Below, in pieces: positions 17,802-26,132 of a stretch of DNA of 64,000 nucleotides. How positions within the stretch are numbered: position 1 is the first letter of the stretch; each line of letters opens with the position of its first letter. Origin of the DNA: AAA044-D11 sp009705075 (GTDB taxonomy: Bacteria > Actinomycetota > Actinomycetes > Nanopelagicales > Nanopelagicaceae); the NCBI GenBank assembly GCA_965268675.1, contig OZ254179.1, forward strand, positions 558,001 to 622,000, in the 5' to 3' direction. Made by a program: the position numbers and the translations under genes. The notes under the pieces were generated by a model, which ran no database searches, was not told the DNA's origin, and saw only the letters and a program-made list of their open reading frames with translations.

Positions 17802-18830
17802 TTTTGGTAATACATCAAGGGCCAGTTCCATATAAGAATCAGTAATATCTAAGTGAGTAACAAGTCTCAAGAAATTAGGACCAAGGGCTCCTGTCAGAAT
17901 CCCTGCTTCTTTAAGTTGCGCACTCAGCTCTGCGGCCGATATTGAAAGTGAAGTTAGGTCAAGTGCAATTATGTTGGTTTGAACGCTCTTCGGATCTATT
18001 AAATTTGGTGAAATTTGGGCGCAGGCTTCCGCAATTCTTTTGGCGCCCTCATGATCTTTAGCCAACCGCGAAATATTGTTATCAAGGGCAAAGTTTGCAG
18101 CAGCTGCAAGAAAACCAACTTGTCGCATGCCTGCGCCATATCGCTTTCGCCAGATTCGAGAATTGGCGATTCGTTCCTTGCTGGAAATCATCGCCGAACC
18201 TATTGGGGCACCAAGTCCCTTTGAAAAGCAGACACTAACTGTGTCAAATTGTTGCCCGTAATCCTTCAAAGATATGCCACTCGCGACATGTGCATTCCAG
18301 ATTCGTGCTCCATCAAGATGGAGATGTATTCCAACCTGAGAACTAAGTCTTCGCAATTTTGAAATCTCTTCCAATGATTGAACTGTTCCACCACCAAAAT
18401 TATGGGTGTTTTCAATTGCTATCGCTGCTGTTGATACTAGATATGGCCCGGCGCTAGGAGCGGCGATTCGCATAACCTCTTCAGCGTTAAACGAACCACG
18501 AGCCCCTTCCCAGGTTCGAGTTGTGATTCCGCTAAATACGGAGGCAGCGCCAAGTTCTGCTCTCACGATATGTGATGTTAATTCGGTTAATAACTCCTCA
18601 CCGGGATTAACTAGCGATCTAATTGCTAATTGATTAGCTAATGAACCAGTTGGTGTGAAGAGTGCAGCTTCTTTCCCAAACATTTCCGCAACTCGCTCTT
18701 CGAGAGCATTAACAGTTGGATCATCGCCATAAACATCATCCCCAACTGGGGCTGTAGCCATCGCTTCTAGCATTGCATCTGAAGGTTTTGTTACGGTGTC
18801 GGATCTAAAATCAGCCAGCTTCTTATTCAA
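17772..18830 (-). CDS. Low-specificity threonine aldolase, PLP-dependent
   Basis: The 352-residue fold-type I enzyme cleaves threonine or allo-threonine to glycine and acetaldehyde. The family start DFRSDTVTKPSDAMLEAM is followed by DDVYGDDPTVNALEE, the LHLDGARIWNA motif (PLP-ring Asp) and the PLP-binding lysine in SVCFSKGLGAPIGS near residue 202. The TTG start gives the standard N-terminus. It overlaps the upstream transporter gene by eight bases, suggesting one minus-strand operon with that transporter and nfo; the transporter might move an amino acid, but that is speculative. Confidence 0.92.
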   Translation of the reverse strand: MNKKLADFRSDTVTKPSDAMLEAMATAPVGDDVYGDDPTVNALEERVAEMFGKEAALFTPTGSLANQLAIRSLVNPGEELLTELTSHIVRAELGAASVFSGITTRTWEGARGSFNAEEVMRIAAPSAGPYLVSTAAIAIENTHNFGGGTVQSLEEISKLRRLSSQVGIHLHLDGARIWNAHVASGISLKDYGQQFDTVSVCFSKGLGAPIGSAMISSKERIANSRIWRKRYGAGMRQVGFLAAAANFALDNNISRLAKDHEGAKRIAEACAQISPNLIDPKSVQTNIIALDLTSLSISAAELSAQLKEAGILTGALGPNFLRLVTHLDITDSYMELALDVLPKLLKNALVVK

Positions 18831-19689
18831 CGCTAGTTCTCCTCTGGTCTAGGAGAATTATTAGATACATCGAAGCAATAACAAGTAGCCCACCTAGTGC
18901 AATTCTTAAGGTTAGTGGTTCTGAAAGTAACCAGATGCCAAACGCAGCGGCGAATACGACCTCCATGGCCAAAATGACCGCAACGCTGGAAGGCTTGATA
19001 AAAGATTGTGCCCAAGTTTGAACAATGAATGCGAGTGCTGTTGCAAATAGCGCGGTGTAAATAATTGACCACCAAACGCCGGAATCTGGCGGAGCTTTGA
19101 AACCACTCTTAAGGCTGGCAGCAAAAGTAAGAATCGCACACGTTCCAAGTTGAAGAACAGTTAACGCGTAAGTATCTAACCCTTTTGACCATTCTCCAAG
19201 ACCGACAATATGTAGGGCAAAGAAGAGGGCGCTTACCAGTACTAAGAATTCGCCAAGTCCAAAAGTTAATCCGTTCAAAGATAGAAGAGCAAGACCGACT
19301 GTGGCCATGAGAACAGCAAACCATTCGATGCGAGTTATGTTCTTCTTTAGAATTAACGCGGCGACTACCGGCGTTAGGACAACGTAGAGACCAGTAATAA
19401 ATCCAGTGTTAGAAACGGTAGTGAGCGTTAGCCCGAAAGATTGAAAGATATATCCGCAGCCGAGGAAGAAGCCAACGAGAGCGCCTTTTTTGATTGACTC
19501 GCTGTTGAATTTACGTAGGACAGAAGGCTTAATCAGGATAAGCACCAACGTTGCAATCGCAAATCGCCAAGCAAGGAACGAGTTAACATCTAATCGTTCC
19601 AGCGTCCCCTTCATAGAGGTAAATGCTCCGCCCCAAATCGCAGCTACCAGCGTCAGCATTACACTTGAAAAAACTTTACTTTCTTTCAC
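18823..19689 (-). CDS. EamA/DMT-family transporter
   Basis: This 288-residue protein has ten predicted membrane helices in two EamA halves, opening SSVMLTLVAAIWGGAFTSMK. The second half begins near FLVLVSALFFALHIVGLGEW. It is distinct in sequence from the DMT protein near era. The substrate is unknown. Its start overlaps the stop of nfo by four bases and its end overlaps the threonine aldolase start, so the three genes are probably expressed together. Confidence 0.88.
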   Translation of the reverse strand: MKESKVFSSVMLTLVAAIWGGAFTSMKGTLERLDVNSFLAWRFAIATLVLILIKPSVLRKFNSESIKKGALVGFFLGCGYIFQSFGLTLTTVSNTGFITGLYVVLTPVVAALILKKNITRIEWFAVLMATVGLALLSLNGLTFGLGEFLVLVSALFFALHIVGLGEWSKGLDTYALTVLQLGTCAILTFAASLKSGFKAPPDSGVWWSIIYTALFATALAFIVQTWAQSFIKPSSVAVILAMEVVFAAAFGIWLLSEPLTLRIALGGLLVIASMYLIILLDQRRTSVE

Positions 19690-20558
19690 TTTAACTTCGC
19701 TCGCATCTTTGATAGCAGAGCTATTTCTTCGCCATGCTTCTCCTCCATGCCAGGAGTTTCAAGAATAAGGGGAGCGTTCTGGGCTACGGGGTGAGCAAGT
19801 AACTCTTCAAACGGCTTTAACCCGATTTCACCATCACCTAGATTTTGATGACGATCTTTAAGAGCTCCACAAACATCCATCGAATCATTTGCGTGAATTA
19901 ACTTAATACGCTCGATGCCAACAAGTTTTACGAGTAAATCTAGAGTTTCGGTCATTCCACCTTTTTTGGCAATGTCATGGCCTGCAGCAAAAACGTGGCA
20001 GGTATCCAGACAGACCCCAACTTTTGGGTGCCATTCAAGAGCTTCGAAATAATGAAGAAGATCATCTAATTTTTTTACCAACGATTGGCCTTGTCCAGCA
20101 GTTGGCTCAAGTAAAAGCCAAGGATCGGAATCGGTTAATTTATCAAGAACGGGCGCCATGCCCTTTTTGATCTGCTTCCAGGCTTGTTCAACATGATTGA
20201 TATCAACGGCTGAACCAGTATGAATCACAACGCCCTTCGATCCGATTTCACGGGCACGCTTTAAAGAGTAAGCGGTCGAAGCAACAGAATTTTCATAAGT
20301 CGCAACGGTCGGCGAACCAAGATTAATTAAGAACGGGGCATGAACATAGGTTTCAATATCTAGTTCGAGCGCCTTATCTCGAAATAATTTATCTGCCTCA
20401 ACGTTTGCCTCTGGCATTGCCCAGCCACGTGGGTTTGATGCGAAAACTTGGATTGCTTCGGCCTTAACTTCTTGCGCATATGCAATAGAACGCTTTGCCA
20501 TCCCCCCGGAAGTCGGGGTGTGCGCGCCCAATCTGGGAAGTTTAATCGGGCTAGCCAT
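19686..20558 (-). CDS. nfo: Endonuclease IV (AP endonuclease)
   Basis: Endonuclease IV incises DNA at abasic sites in base-excision repair and binds three zinc ions. The 290-residue TIM-barrel protein has the start LGAHTPTSGGMAKRS (first His ligand), the AIQVFASNPRGW block, VIHTGSAVD, the LLLEPTAGQG segment, CLDTCHVFAAGHD, HANDS and DRHQNLGDGEIG, and a late LILETPG; together these supply the metal ligands. It follows the PASTA kinase gene by 14 bp on the same strand. Confidence 0.94.
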   Translation of the reverse strand: MASPIKLPRLGAHTPTSGGMAKRSIAYAQEVKAEAIQVFASNPRGWAMPEANVEADKLFRDKALELDIETYVHAPFLINLGSPTVATYENSVASTAYSLKRAREIGSKGVVIHTGSAVDINHVEQAWKQIKKGMAPVLDKLTDSDPWLLLEPTAGQGQSLVKKLDDLLHYFEALEWHPKVGVCLDTCHVFAAGHDIAKKGGMTETLDLLVKLVGIERIKLIHANDSMDVCGALKDRHQNLGDGEIGLKPFEELLAHPVAQNAPLILETPGMEEKHGEEIALLSKMRAKLK

Positions 20559-20572
20559 TGGGAAACCCTAGC

Positions 20573-22492
20573 CTATGAGATCTTGATTGTTGATCCAGGA
20601 CTAACTTCGGTTTTCCAATCAGGGGAGATGCTCGTTACCTTCTTCTTCGCCGGCATATTCTTGTTTTCTACTACGAAGCCAAGATCTTCTAAAATTTTGG
20701 TCGCTTTATCTTTTGCTAGGCCATAAACATTTGGTACCGCAATCTTTGATGGTCCCTTTGAAATAATCAAAGTCACCTTCTCGCCCCGACCAATAGTTGA
20801 TACATCACTTGGATCTTGCGAAATTATTGTTCCAATCTCAACAGTGTCGCTGTATTCATACTGACTGTTCACAATAAGTCCAGCGGCTGTCAATTCATTT
20901 TGTGCCTCATCGCTAGTCTTGCCCTGGAAATTTGTAAGTTCGACTTGTTCGATTCCCTTGCTGACAATTAAATCTACAGTGCTATCTTTTCGGACATCGG
21001 AACCAATTGCAGGGCTGCCATCAACAACTAGACCAGCTTCTTGAATCGCGCTAAATTTTTCGGTTACGCGGCCAACTTTTAACCTTACTTTTTCAAGTGC
21101 ACTTGTCGCTTCTTCGATGGTGAATCCAGAGATATCGGGAACTTCAATTCGCTCTTTACCTTTGGAGATAATCAAGTGGACAGTGCCAGCAATCGCAACG
21201 CGACCGCCTCCTGCTGGGTCGGAAGTTATAACTTTTCCTTTTGCTACATCCTCGCTAAAAACCTGCTCAGTTATATCTGTTTTCAATCCAAGTATCGCTA
21301 CAGCTTCTGCTGCCTGAGTTTGAGTCATGCCCGCTAGTGAAGGAATTACAATTTTATTTCCGGGTCCGGAGATTTTGAACCAGCTAAATGCCACTATTGC
21401 GAATAATATAAATAAGGCAATAGCTCGATTACGTTTTACGCGCTTTGAGACTTTACGTTTACGTGTGGTCTGACTAGTCCGGCTCTTATCCGAGGAATTA
21501 GTATTCTCGCGCATTAGATTGCCCCTCTTTAGATCGATCTGAGTAGTTACACTTTTTAATAGTTCTAGCTTTCCGCGTTTCTTCTTTGCAACCTTAGCTT
21601 TTGGTATTGGAATATCTAATTCAAGGCTCATCTGACGGCGATTTGGATCTATCTTTGAGAGCAGCGCAAGAACTCGCTCTTGCATAGCCCCAGCATCCTT
21701 AAAACGTTTGTCAGGGTTATTTGAAGTTGCCTTTAAAACTATTTCATCCAGTTCGGCTGGAATTTCAGAAATCAATGTAGAAGGCGCCGGAATGTTTTGG
21801 TTAACATGCATGTAGGCGATCTGAATTGGACTCTCACCGTCGTATGGTTTTTTACCCGTTAGCATTTCAAATAAAACTATTCCGAGCGCGTACACATCAC
21901 TGCGCATATCTGATACCCCGCGTTGTACTTGTTCAGGGGAGAGATATGAGACGCTACCTAAAATAACGCTTGATTCGGCCGTCAGCGTTGAGCCAAGTTC
22001 GGCGCCTTTTGCTAACCCGAAATCTGCGATTTTTACTCGACCATCTTTAGAAATCAAAACATTCTCTGGCTTAATATCGCGATGTAAAATTCCATGTTTA
22101 TGGGCAGCGGCCATCGCTGCTGCAATAGGTGCGAAATATCTCAAACTCTCCGTGACGCCAAGAGCTCCTTGATCTGCGATTACATCTCGAAGCGTAAATC
22201 CTTCGATATATTCCATAACAATAAAAACAGCAGGGACACCACTTTGGTTCCAACCTTGATCTTGAATTGCAACGATATTCGGATGTGCAAGCGCCGCAGC
22301 AGCTTTCGCTTCACGTATGAATCTCGCAACAAAATCTTCATCATTGGCCAAATGAGGGTGCATTATTTTTACGGCAACACTGCGATCAAGACGGAGATCG
22401 AGTGCGTAATAAATGGTTGCCATGCCACCAGAAGCGACCACCTTCTGGAGTTGGTAGCGGTTATCGATAATTTCGCCGGTTAAGTCGGACAC
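20573..22492 (-). CDS. PknB-type Ser/Thr protein kinase with four PASTA domains
   Basis: The 639-residue protein is a membrane receptor kinase. The cytoplasmic kinase domain (about residues 10-270) has the Gly loop VASGGMATIY, the ATP lysine in VAVKIMHPHL, catalytic HRDIKPEN, DFGLAKG and the SYLSPEQ activation segment. A basic juxtamembrane stretch leads to one transmembrane helix near 355-372. Four extracellular PASTA repeats then run to the end; they bind peptidoglycan fragments or lipid II in studied homologues. It is not beside the usual pknA/rodA/fhaB block. It lies nine bases after the P-loop kinase gene of the TPP-controlled unit, so readthrough is possible. Confidence 0.94.
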   Translation of the reverse strand: MSDLTGEIIDNRYQLQKVVASGGMATIYYALDLRLDRSVAVKIMHPHLANDEDFVARFIREAKAAAALAHPNIVAIQDQGWNQSGVPAVFIVMEYIEGFTLRDVIADQGALGVTESLRYFAPIAAAMAAAHKHGILHRDIKPENVLISKDGRVKIADFGLAKGAELGSTLTAESSVILGSVSYLSPEQVQRGVSDMRSDVYALGIVLFEMLTGKKPYDGESPIQIAYMHVNQNIPAPSTLISEIPAELDEIVLKATSNNPDKRFKDAGAMQERVLALLSKIDPNRRQMSLELDIPIPKAKVAKKKRGKLELLKSVTTQIDLKRGNLMRENTNSSDKSRTSQTTRKRKVSKRVKRNRAIALFILFAIVAFSWFKISGPGNKIVIPSLAGMTQTQAAEAVAILGLKTDITEQVFSEDVAKGKVITSDPAGGGRVAIAGTVHLIISKGKERIEVPDISGFTIEEATSALEKVRLKVGRVTEKFSAIQEAGLVVDGSPAIGSDVRKDSTVDLIVSKGIEQVELTNFQGKTSDEAQNELTAAGLIVNSQYEYSDTVEIGTIISQDPSDVSTIGRGEKVTLIISKGPSKIAVPNVYGLAKDKATKILEDLGFVVENKNMPAKKKVTSISPDWKTEVSPGSTIKIS

Positions 22493-22501
22493 GCTTAAAT
22501 C

Positions 22502-23059
22502 TTAGACAGTGCCAAGCCCACTTAAGCGGTAATCCGCGCTGTTCCGACTCTCTTCTTTCTTGAAATGTGCCTCTTGTTCCATAAGGAAAGCGGGCAGGTA
22601 TTGCGCCACGGCAGTGCCATCTCGCTCTAAGACTCTCGCCAATCCCTCTTCTGCTGGAACCTCTATCCAAAGCGCCAACGATACAAATTTGCGGATTGAA
22701 CTCTGACCCGAACCAACGCCTTCAATAATTAAAAATTCAGGTGCTGGCGCAGAAATTGCGCTTTGCTTAGATTCGGCTAACCAATCGTATGGTTCATAAA
22801 TTACTTTCAAAGTACTCTGTAAAGTTTCTAACAAATCTTGCAGTTTTAAGGTGAGAATTGGCGTGAGGGTAGATTGCCAGCCCTCATATAAATCATCCAT
22901 ATGAATTGTATGAACAGATTTCAACTCGGATGCCAGTAACTTTGCGAGTGTAGTTTTACCTGAACCAGCTGGACCATCAATCGTGATTACGATAGACGGT
23001 CCGCAAATTGGGCTTAACGTCGAAAGTCTGGCTTTAATTTGCGCTAGTTGCAGATTCAC
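22502..23059 (-). CDS. Uridine-kinase-like P-loop kinase, candidate thiamine salvage kinase
   Basis: The 185-residue protein has a Walker A motif TIDGPAGSGKTTLAKLL near residues 27-43, an IHMDDLYEGW segment like the substrate Asp-Asp-Leu-Tyr of uridine and nicotinamide-riboside kinases, a Walker B-like LIIEGVGSG near 120, and a late lid with Arg residues (RVLERDG). The GTG start lies inside the end of the transporter gene (26-bp overlap), so the two are translationally linked. Because that transporter is under a TPP riboswitch, phosphorylation of imported thiamine or a precursor is a reasonable hypothesis. An uncharacterised uridine-kinase-like enzyme is the conservative call. Confidence 0.8.
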   Translation of the reverse strand: MNLQLAQIKARLSTLSPICGPSIVITIDGPAGSGKTTLAKLLASELKSVHTIHMDDLYEGWQSTLTPILTLKLQDLLETLQSTLKVIYEPYDWLAESKQSAISAPAPEFLIIEGVGSGQSSIRKFVSLALWIEVPAEEGLARVLERDGTAVAQYLPAFLMEQEAHFKKEESRNSADYRLSGLGTV

Positions 23060-23624
23060 GTAACCAGCGCTTCCAACCGCCGACGGCGATTAACACAAAG
23101 ATAAAATAGAGAATTGCAGTTAAGTATTGCTTGCCATGCCAATATTGATAGGTGTAAACCGAATCGACTACAACCCAGATGATCCAACTTTCATATCTCT
23201 GGAGAACCATTAAAAACTGGGCAATACAACTTCCAACAAATCCAAAGGCATCTGTGAGCGATGCCGCCGCACCAATTTTTTTGAGAACTGGGTATAACGC
23301 GAACCATGAAATTAGATAGGCGGCGCCCCAAATTTGCATCTCTCGCTTGGTAAGGCGCTGCGGCCTGGCGCCTTTTGGCCCCCAACCAAACCAACCGGCG
23401 ATCGCACCGGCAATAAAAATAAACTGCAAGAAACCACTTGCATAGTATTTCCACTGAAAAAATAGCGCAGCATAAAGCAACGAACTTATGCTCCACCATG
23501 GCCAAGTTTTCCTAGGCCCAAAAACTCCAAGCCAGACTCCGATTATTGAAGTAATAAATGCTAATAATTCTAGAAGTGATAATTGATATCCCCATGCTGT
23601 AAATACTGTGGCCATTAAATTCAT
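23034..23624 (-). CDS. pnuT: PnuC-family transporter under TPP control, probable thiamine transporter PnuT
   Basis: The 196-residue protein has about seven hydrophobic segments and PnuC-family features: WPWWSISSLLYAALFFQWKYYASGFLQ-type aromatic-rich helices and the late block ESWIIWVVVDSVYTYQYW with TAILYFIFVLIAVGGW. PnuC proteins move nicotinamide riboside; the PnuT branch moves thiamine. The directly preceding TPP riboswitch favours thiamine. The ATG at 23624 is chosen because an AAAGGGG ribosome site sits seven bases upstream; the in-frame TTG six codons earlier lies inside the riboswitch. Transport is typically facilitated diffusion, with phosphorylation trapping the substrate, which fits the kinase gene downstream. 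Confidence 0.87.
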   Translation of the reverse strand: MNLMATVFTAWGYQLSLLELLAFITSIIGVWLGVFGPRKTWPWWSISSLLYAALFFQWKYYASGFLQFIFIAGAIAGWFGWGPKGARPQRLTKREMQIWGAAYLISWFALYPVLKKIGAAASLTDAFGFVGSCIAQFLMVLQRYESWIIWVVVDSVYTYQYWHGKQYLTAILYFIFVLIAVGGWKRWLRESATSAN

Positions 23625-23627
23625 CGA

Positions 23628-23720
23628 TAAACCCCTTTCCAATTCGCATTACCGAACTGGTATTACGGTCGATCTGAATTTCAGATCCTCTCAGCCAATT
23701 TCTCGGCTCCCGTTAAGAAA
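23628..23720 (-). promoter_or_regulatory. TPP (THI-box) riboswitch
   Basis: Read on the minus strand, conserved aptamer parts occur in order. CGGGAGCC is followed by a hairpin leading to GGCTGAGAGG, the core CUGAGA element. Next come a small extra hairpin (ATCTGAAATTCAGAT), GACCG closing P2, and then CCAGTTCGGTAATGCGAATTGG, where CCAGTT pairs with AATTGG (P4) around the conserved TAATGCG. A CTTTC at the 5' end can pair with GAAAG at the 3' end (P1). That 3' strand runs into the AAAGGGG ribosome site of the transporter, so TPP binding may hide the site and block translation. The element starts just after the crtB stop. Confidence 0.9.
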
Positions 23721-23733
23721 GTACGTTATCAAA

Positions 23734-24633
23734 CTATCGGGCGGCGCGGGCCCGAAGTAGCGCTGGAAAAGCTACTTTAATTCGACGCCAGGTTGAAGTC
23801 TTGGCGCGCTCATCAAATATTTGGTAGTCAATCTTCTCTACCTCATCGACTATTCCGCAATAAAGTTCGGAGGCTGCTTCAATACATGCTTGTGATTGCG
23901 GTGCCAACAATTTAATCCCAGGTGCTGCTTCTTTCTGAAACCTTCGAACTCTTGCAATTTGTTCTTTCAGCGCAGATTTAATCTGAGGGGTTAGAACTCT
24001 CGCCTCTAGCATTTCATGCGTTACTCCATGGGATTTAAGTTCGTCGATCGGGAGATAGATACGGCCTCGATCTAAATCTTCACCAACGTCTCGAATGAAG
24101 TTAGCGAGTTGAAAAGCTGTGCCTAGTTTCTCAGCCGCAATATTTGCATTGGGCGATGAGGCGCCAAGAATTGGGACCATTTGAAGTCCGATTACAGAGG
24201 CGGATCCGTACACATATTCCATTAAATCTTCAAAGGTTTGATACTCACTAACAGTTAAATCCATTGTCATTGACTTCATAAAGGCTTCAAAGTGGGCTAT
24301 CGGTATTTCAAAGCGGTTAACGGTATCGACCAATGCGCGCCCGATGTGATCGTGGCTAACCCCGCTTTTTATATCTGCCAAAACTTGGCTGCCCCATGTT
24401 GAAAGCTCTGCTGCTTTCTCGTCATCGCTAAGCGTGGAATTCAAATCGTCAACTATTTCATCTGCATATCTAGCAAAACCGTAAAGCGCATGAACAAAGG
24501 GACGTTTTTCCGGAGGAAGCAGAAGAGTTGCTAAGTAATAAGTTTTGCCATGTAGCGAGTTGAGCCGTTTGCATTCGGCGTAAGAAGCCCGAAGTGCTGG
24601 ATCAGAAATTCCAGCTGCAGTTAGCTCATCCAT
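23734..24633 (-). CDS. crtB: Phytoene synthase
   Basis: CrtB condenses two geranylgeranyl diphosphates to phytoene, the first committed carotenoid step. The 299-residue protein has the squalene/phytoene synthase signatures: YGFARYADEIVDDLNS with the first Asp-rich motif, YVYGSASVIGLQM, and the second Asp-rich signature ANFIRDVGEDLDRGRIYLP. It directly follows crtI with adjoining stop and start codons, in a crtE-crtI-crtB minus-strand unit. Confidence 0.94.
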   Translation of the reverse strand: MDELTAAGISDPALRASYAECKRLNSLHGKTYYLATLLLPPEKRPFVHALYGFARYADEIVDDLNSTLSDDEKAAELSTWGSQVLADIKSGVSHDHIGRALVDTVNRFEIPIAHFEAFMKSMTMDLTVSEYQTFEDLMEYVYGSASVIGLQMVPILGASSPNANIAAEKLGTAFQLANFIRDVGEDLDRGRIYLPIDELKSHGVTHEMLEARVLTPQIKSALKEQIARVRRFQKEAAPGIKLLAPQSQACIEAASELYCGIVDEVEKIDYQIFDERAKTSTWRRIKVAFPALLRARAAR

Positions 24634-26118
24634 TTACTTAACTGGTCCAACAATTCTTTCAGCTGCAAGACGTCCAGAAATTAACACCATTGGAACTCCA
24701 ACTCCGGGTTGGGTACCAGATCCCGCAAAGACCACATTTTCAAAACCCTTTGCCATATTTCGCGGACGAAATGGTCCAGTTTGAAAGAAGGTATGCGCAC
24801 TAGCAAATGGTGCACCTTGCTCCATTCCTTGGTTCTTCCAATCTAGTGGAGTTGTCATATGTTCGACTTCAACAGAATCTGCGAATCCATCGTAGCCGCG
24901 CTCTTCCATGGTGCGAAGCATTTGATCTCGATATTTAGATCCCTGAACTTTCCAATCAATATCGGCCGAAAGATTTGGCGTAGGGAATAGGACATAGTAG
25001 GAGTTCTTACCTGCAGGAGCTAAATCTTTATCATCATGGCTTGGAACGGTAACTAGCAAGCTGGGATCGGTCATCAGAGTTTTTTTCTTAATTAGCTCAT
25101 CAAACACACCATCCCAAGATTTTCCGAAGTGGATATTGTGGTGGGCCAGGCGGTCATAACTCTTATTTGAGCCAATCAGCAGCGTTACACATGATGGCGA
25201 ATAGTTAAGTCTCTTAACTGAAGGTGGAGTTCTGCCAAGTAATTCACGCCAAGCAACAGGGAGGTCAGGATTCAAAATAACCGCATCACAGGCAATGCGA
25301 TCACCGTTGGCAGTAATTACTGCGCGAGCTCGGCCACCAGAGTGTTCAATAGATGTGACTGTTTGATTGTATTTAAATTCAACGCCATGTTTAGCGGCAG
25401 CTCCAGCCAGCGCTCGAGGAAGTGCATGCATCCCACCCTTAGGGAAGAAGACGCCATTAACCGAGTCCATATATGCAATTACTGCATAAATGGCTAGCGC
25501 TTGTTGTGGACTTACCCCGGCATACATAGCTTGGAATGAGTAAACCTTCTGGGTGCGCGGATCTTTAAGGAAGTCATTTACCTTAGGAGCAAGTCTACGG
25601 AAGCCTCCTAGCGCTACAAGTCTTGCCAAATTTGGAGTTAACAAATTAAGAGGTGAATCAATATTTCGATCAATGAAATCTTTCATCTCATATTTGTAAA
25701 GCTTGGTTACGAAATCTACATATTTGCCGTAACCGGCAGCTTCCTCTGGACCAATTACGCTTCTAATCTCTTCTTGCATTCGCCCGGTTTCGGCATGAAC
25801 ATCAAGAGTCGATCCATCATGATAGAAAGCACGGTACAAAGGTTTTAACGGGAGAAGTTCTAACCAATCTTCAAGTTTTTCACCAACACAGGAGAGCGCA
25901 TCTTGGATTAGGTCGGGCATAGTTAAAACTGTTGGACCGGTATCGAAGGAGTAACCCTCTTTATTAAGCAAACCATTACGACCGCCAGGAACGCTCTCGC
26001 GTTCTATAACAGTAACTTTCCGCCCAGCACCTGCAAGGCGAAGAGCAGCGCTCAGCCCACCAAGTCCGGCGCCAACAATTACAACATGATCAGTTGGGCC
26101 TTTTACGCGTGCCGACAT
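24634..26118 (-). CDS. crtI: Phytoene desaturase (CrtI type)
   Basis: This FAD enzyme desaturates phytoene, typically in four steps to lycopene. The 494-residue protein opens with the dinucleotide-binding motif VVIVGAGLGGLSAALRLAGAG, then ESVPGGRNG and FDTGPTVLTMPDL. It ends with the CrtI C-terminal signature FAGSGTQPGVGVPMVLISGRLAAERI. It sits between crtE and crtB. A second paralogue occurs at 28694-30193; this one, paired with crtB, is the better candidate for phytoene as substrate. Confidence 0.94.
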   Translation of the reverse strand: MSARVKGPTDHVVIVGAGLGGLSAALRLAGAGRKVTVIERESVPGGRNGLLNKEGYSFDTGPTVLTMPDLIQDALSCVGEKLEDWLELLPLKPLYRAFYHDGSTLDVHAETGRMQEEIRSVIGPEEAAGYGKYVDFVTKLYKYEMKDFIDRNIDSPLNLLTPNLARLVALGGFRRLAPKVNDFLKDPRTQKVYSFQAMYAGVSPQQALAIYAVIAYMDSVNGVFFPKGGMHALPRALAGAAAKHGVEFKYNQTVTSIEHSGGRARAVITANGDRIACDAVILNPDLPVAWRELLGRTPPSVKRLNYSPSCVTLLIGSNKSYDRLAHHNIHFGKSWDGVFDELIKKKTLMTDPSLLVTVPSHDDKDLAPAGKNSYYVLFPTPNLSADIDWKVQGSKYRDQMLRTMEERGYDGFADSVEVEHMTTPLDWKNQGMEQGAPFASAHTFFQTGPFRPRNMAKGFENVVFAGSGTQPGVGVPMVLISGRLAAERIVGPVK

Positions 26119-26132
26119 TTAATATCCAATAC

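Noticed and set aside
23625..23642. TTG start for the PnuC-family gene six codons upstream
   Set aside because: The TTG lies in the TPP riboswitch and the ribosome site AAAGGGG would be inside the coding region; the ATG at 23624 has correct spacing.
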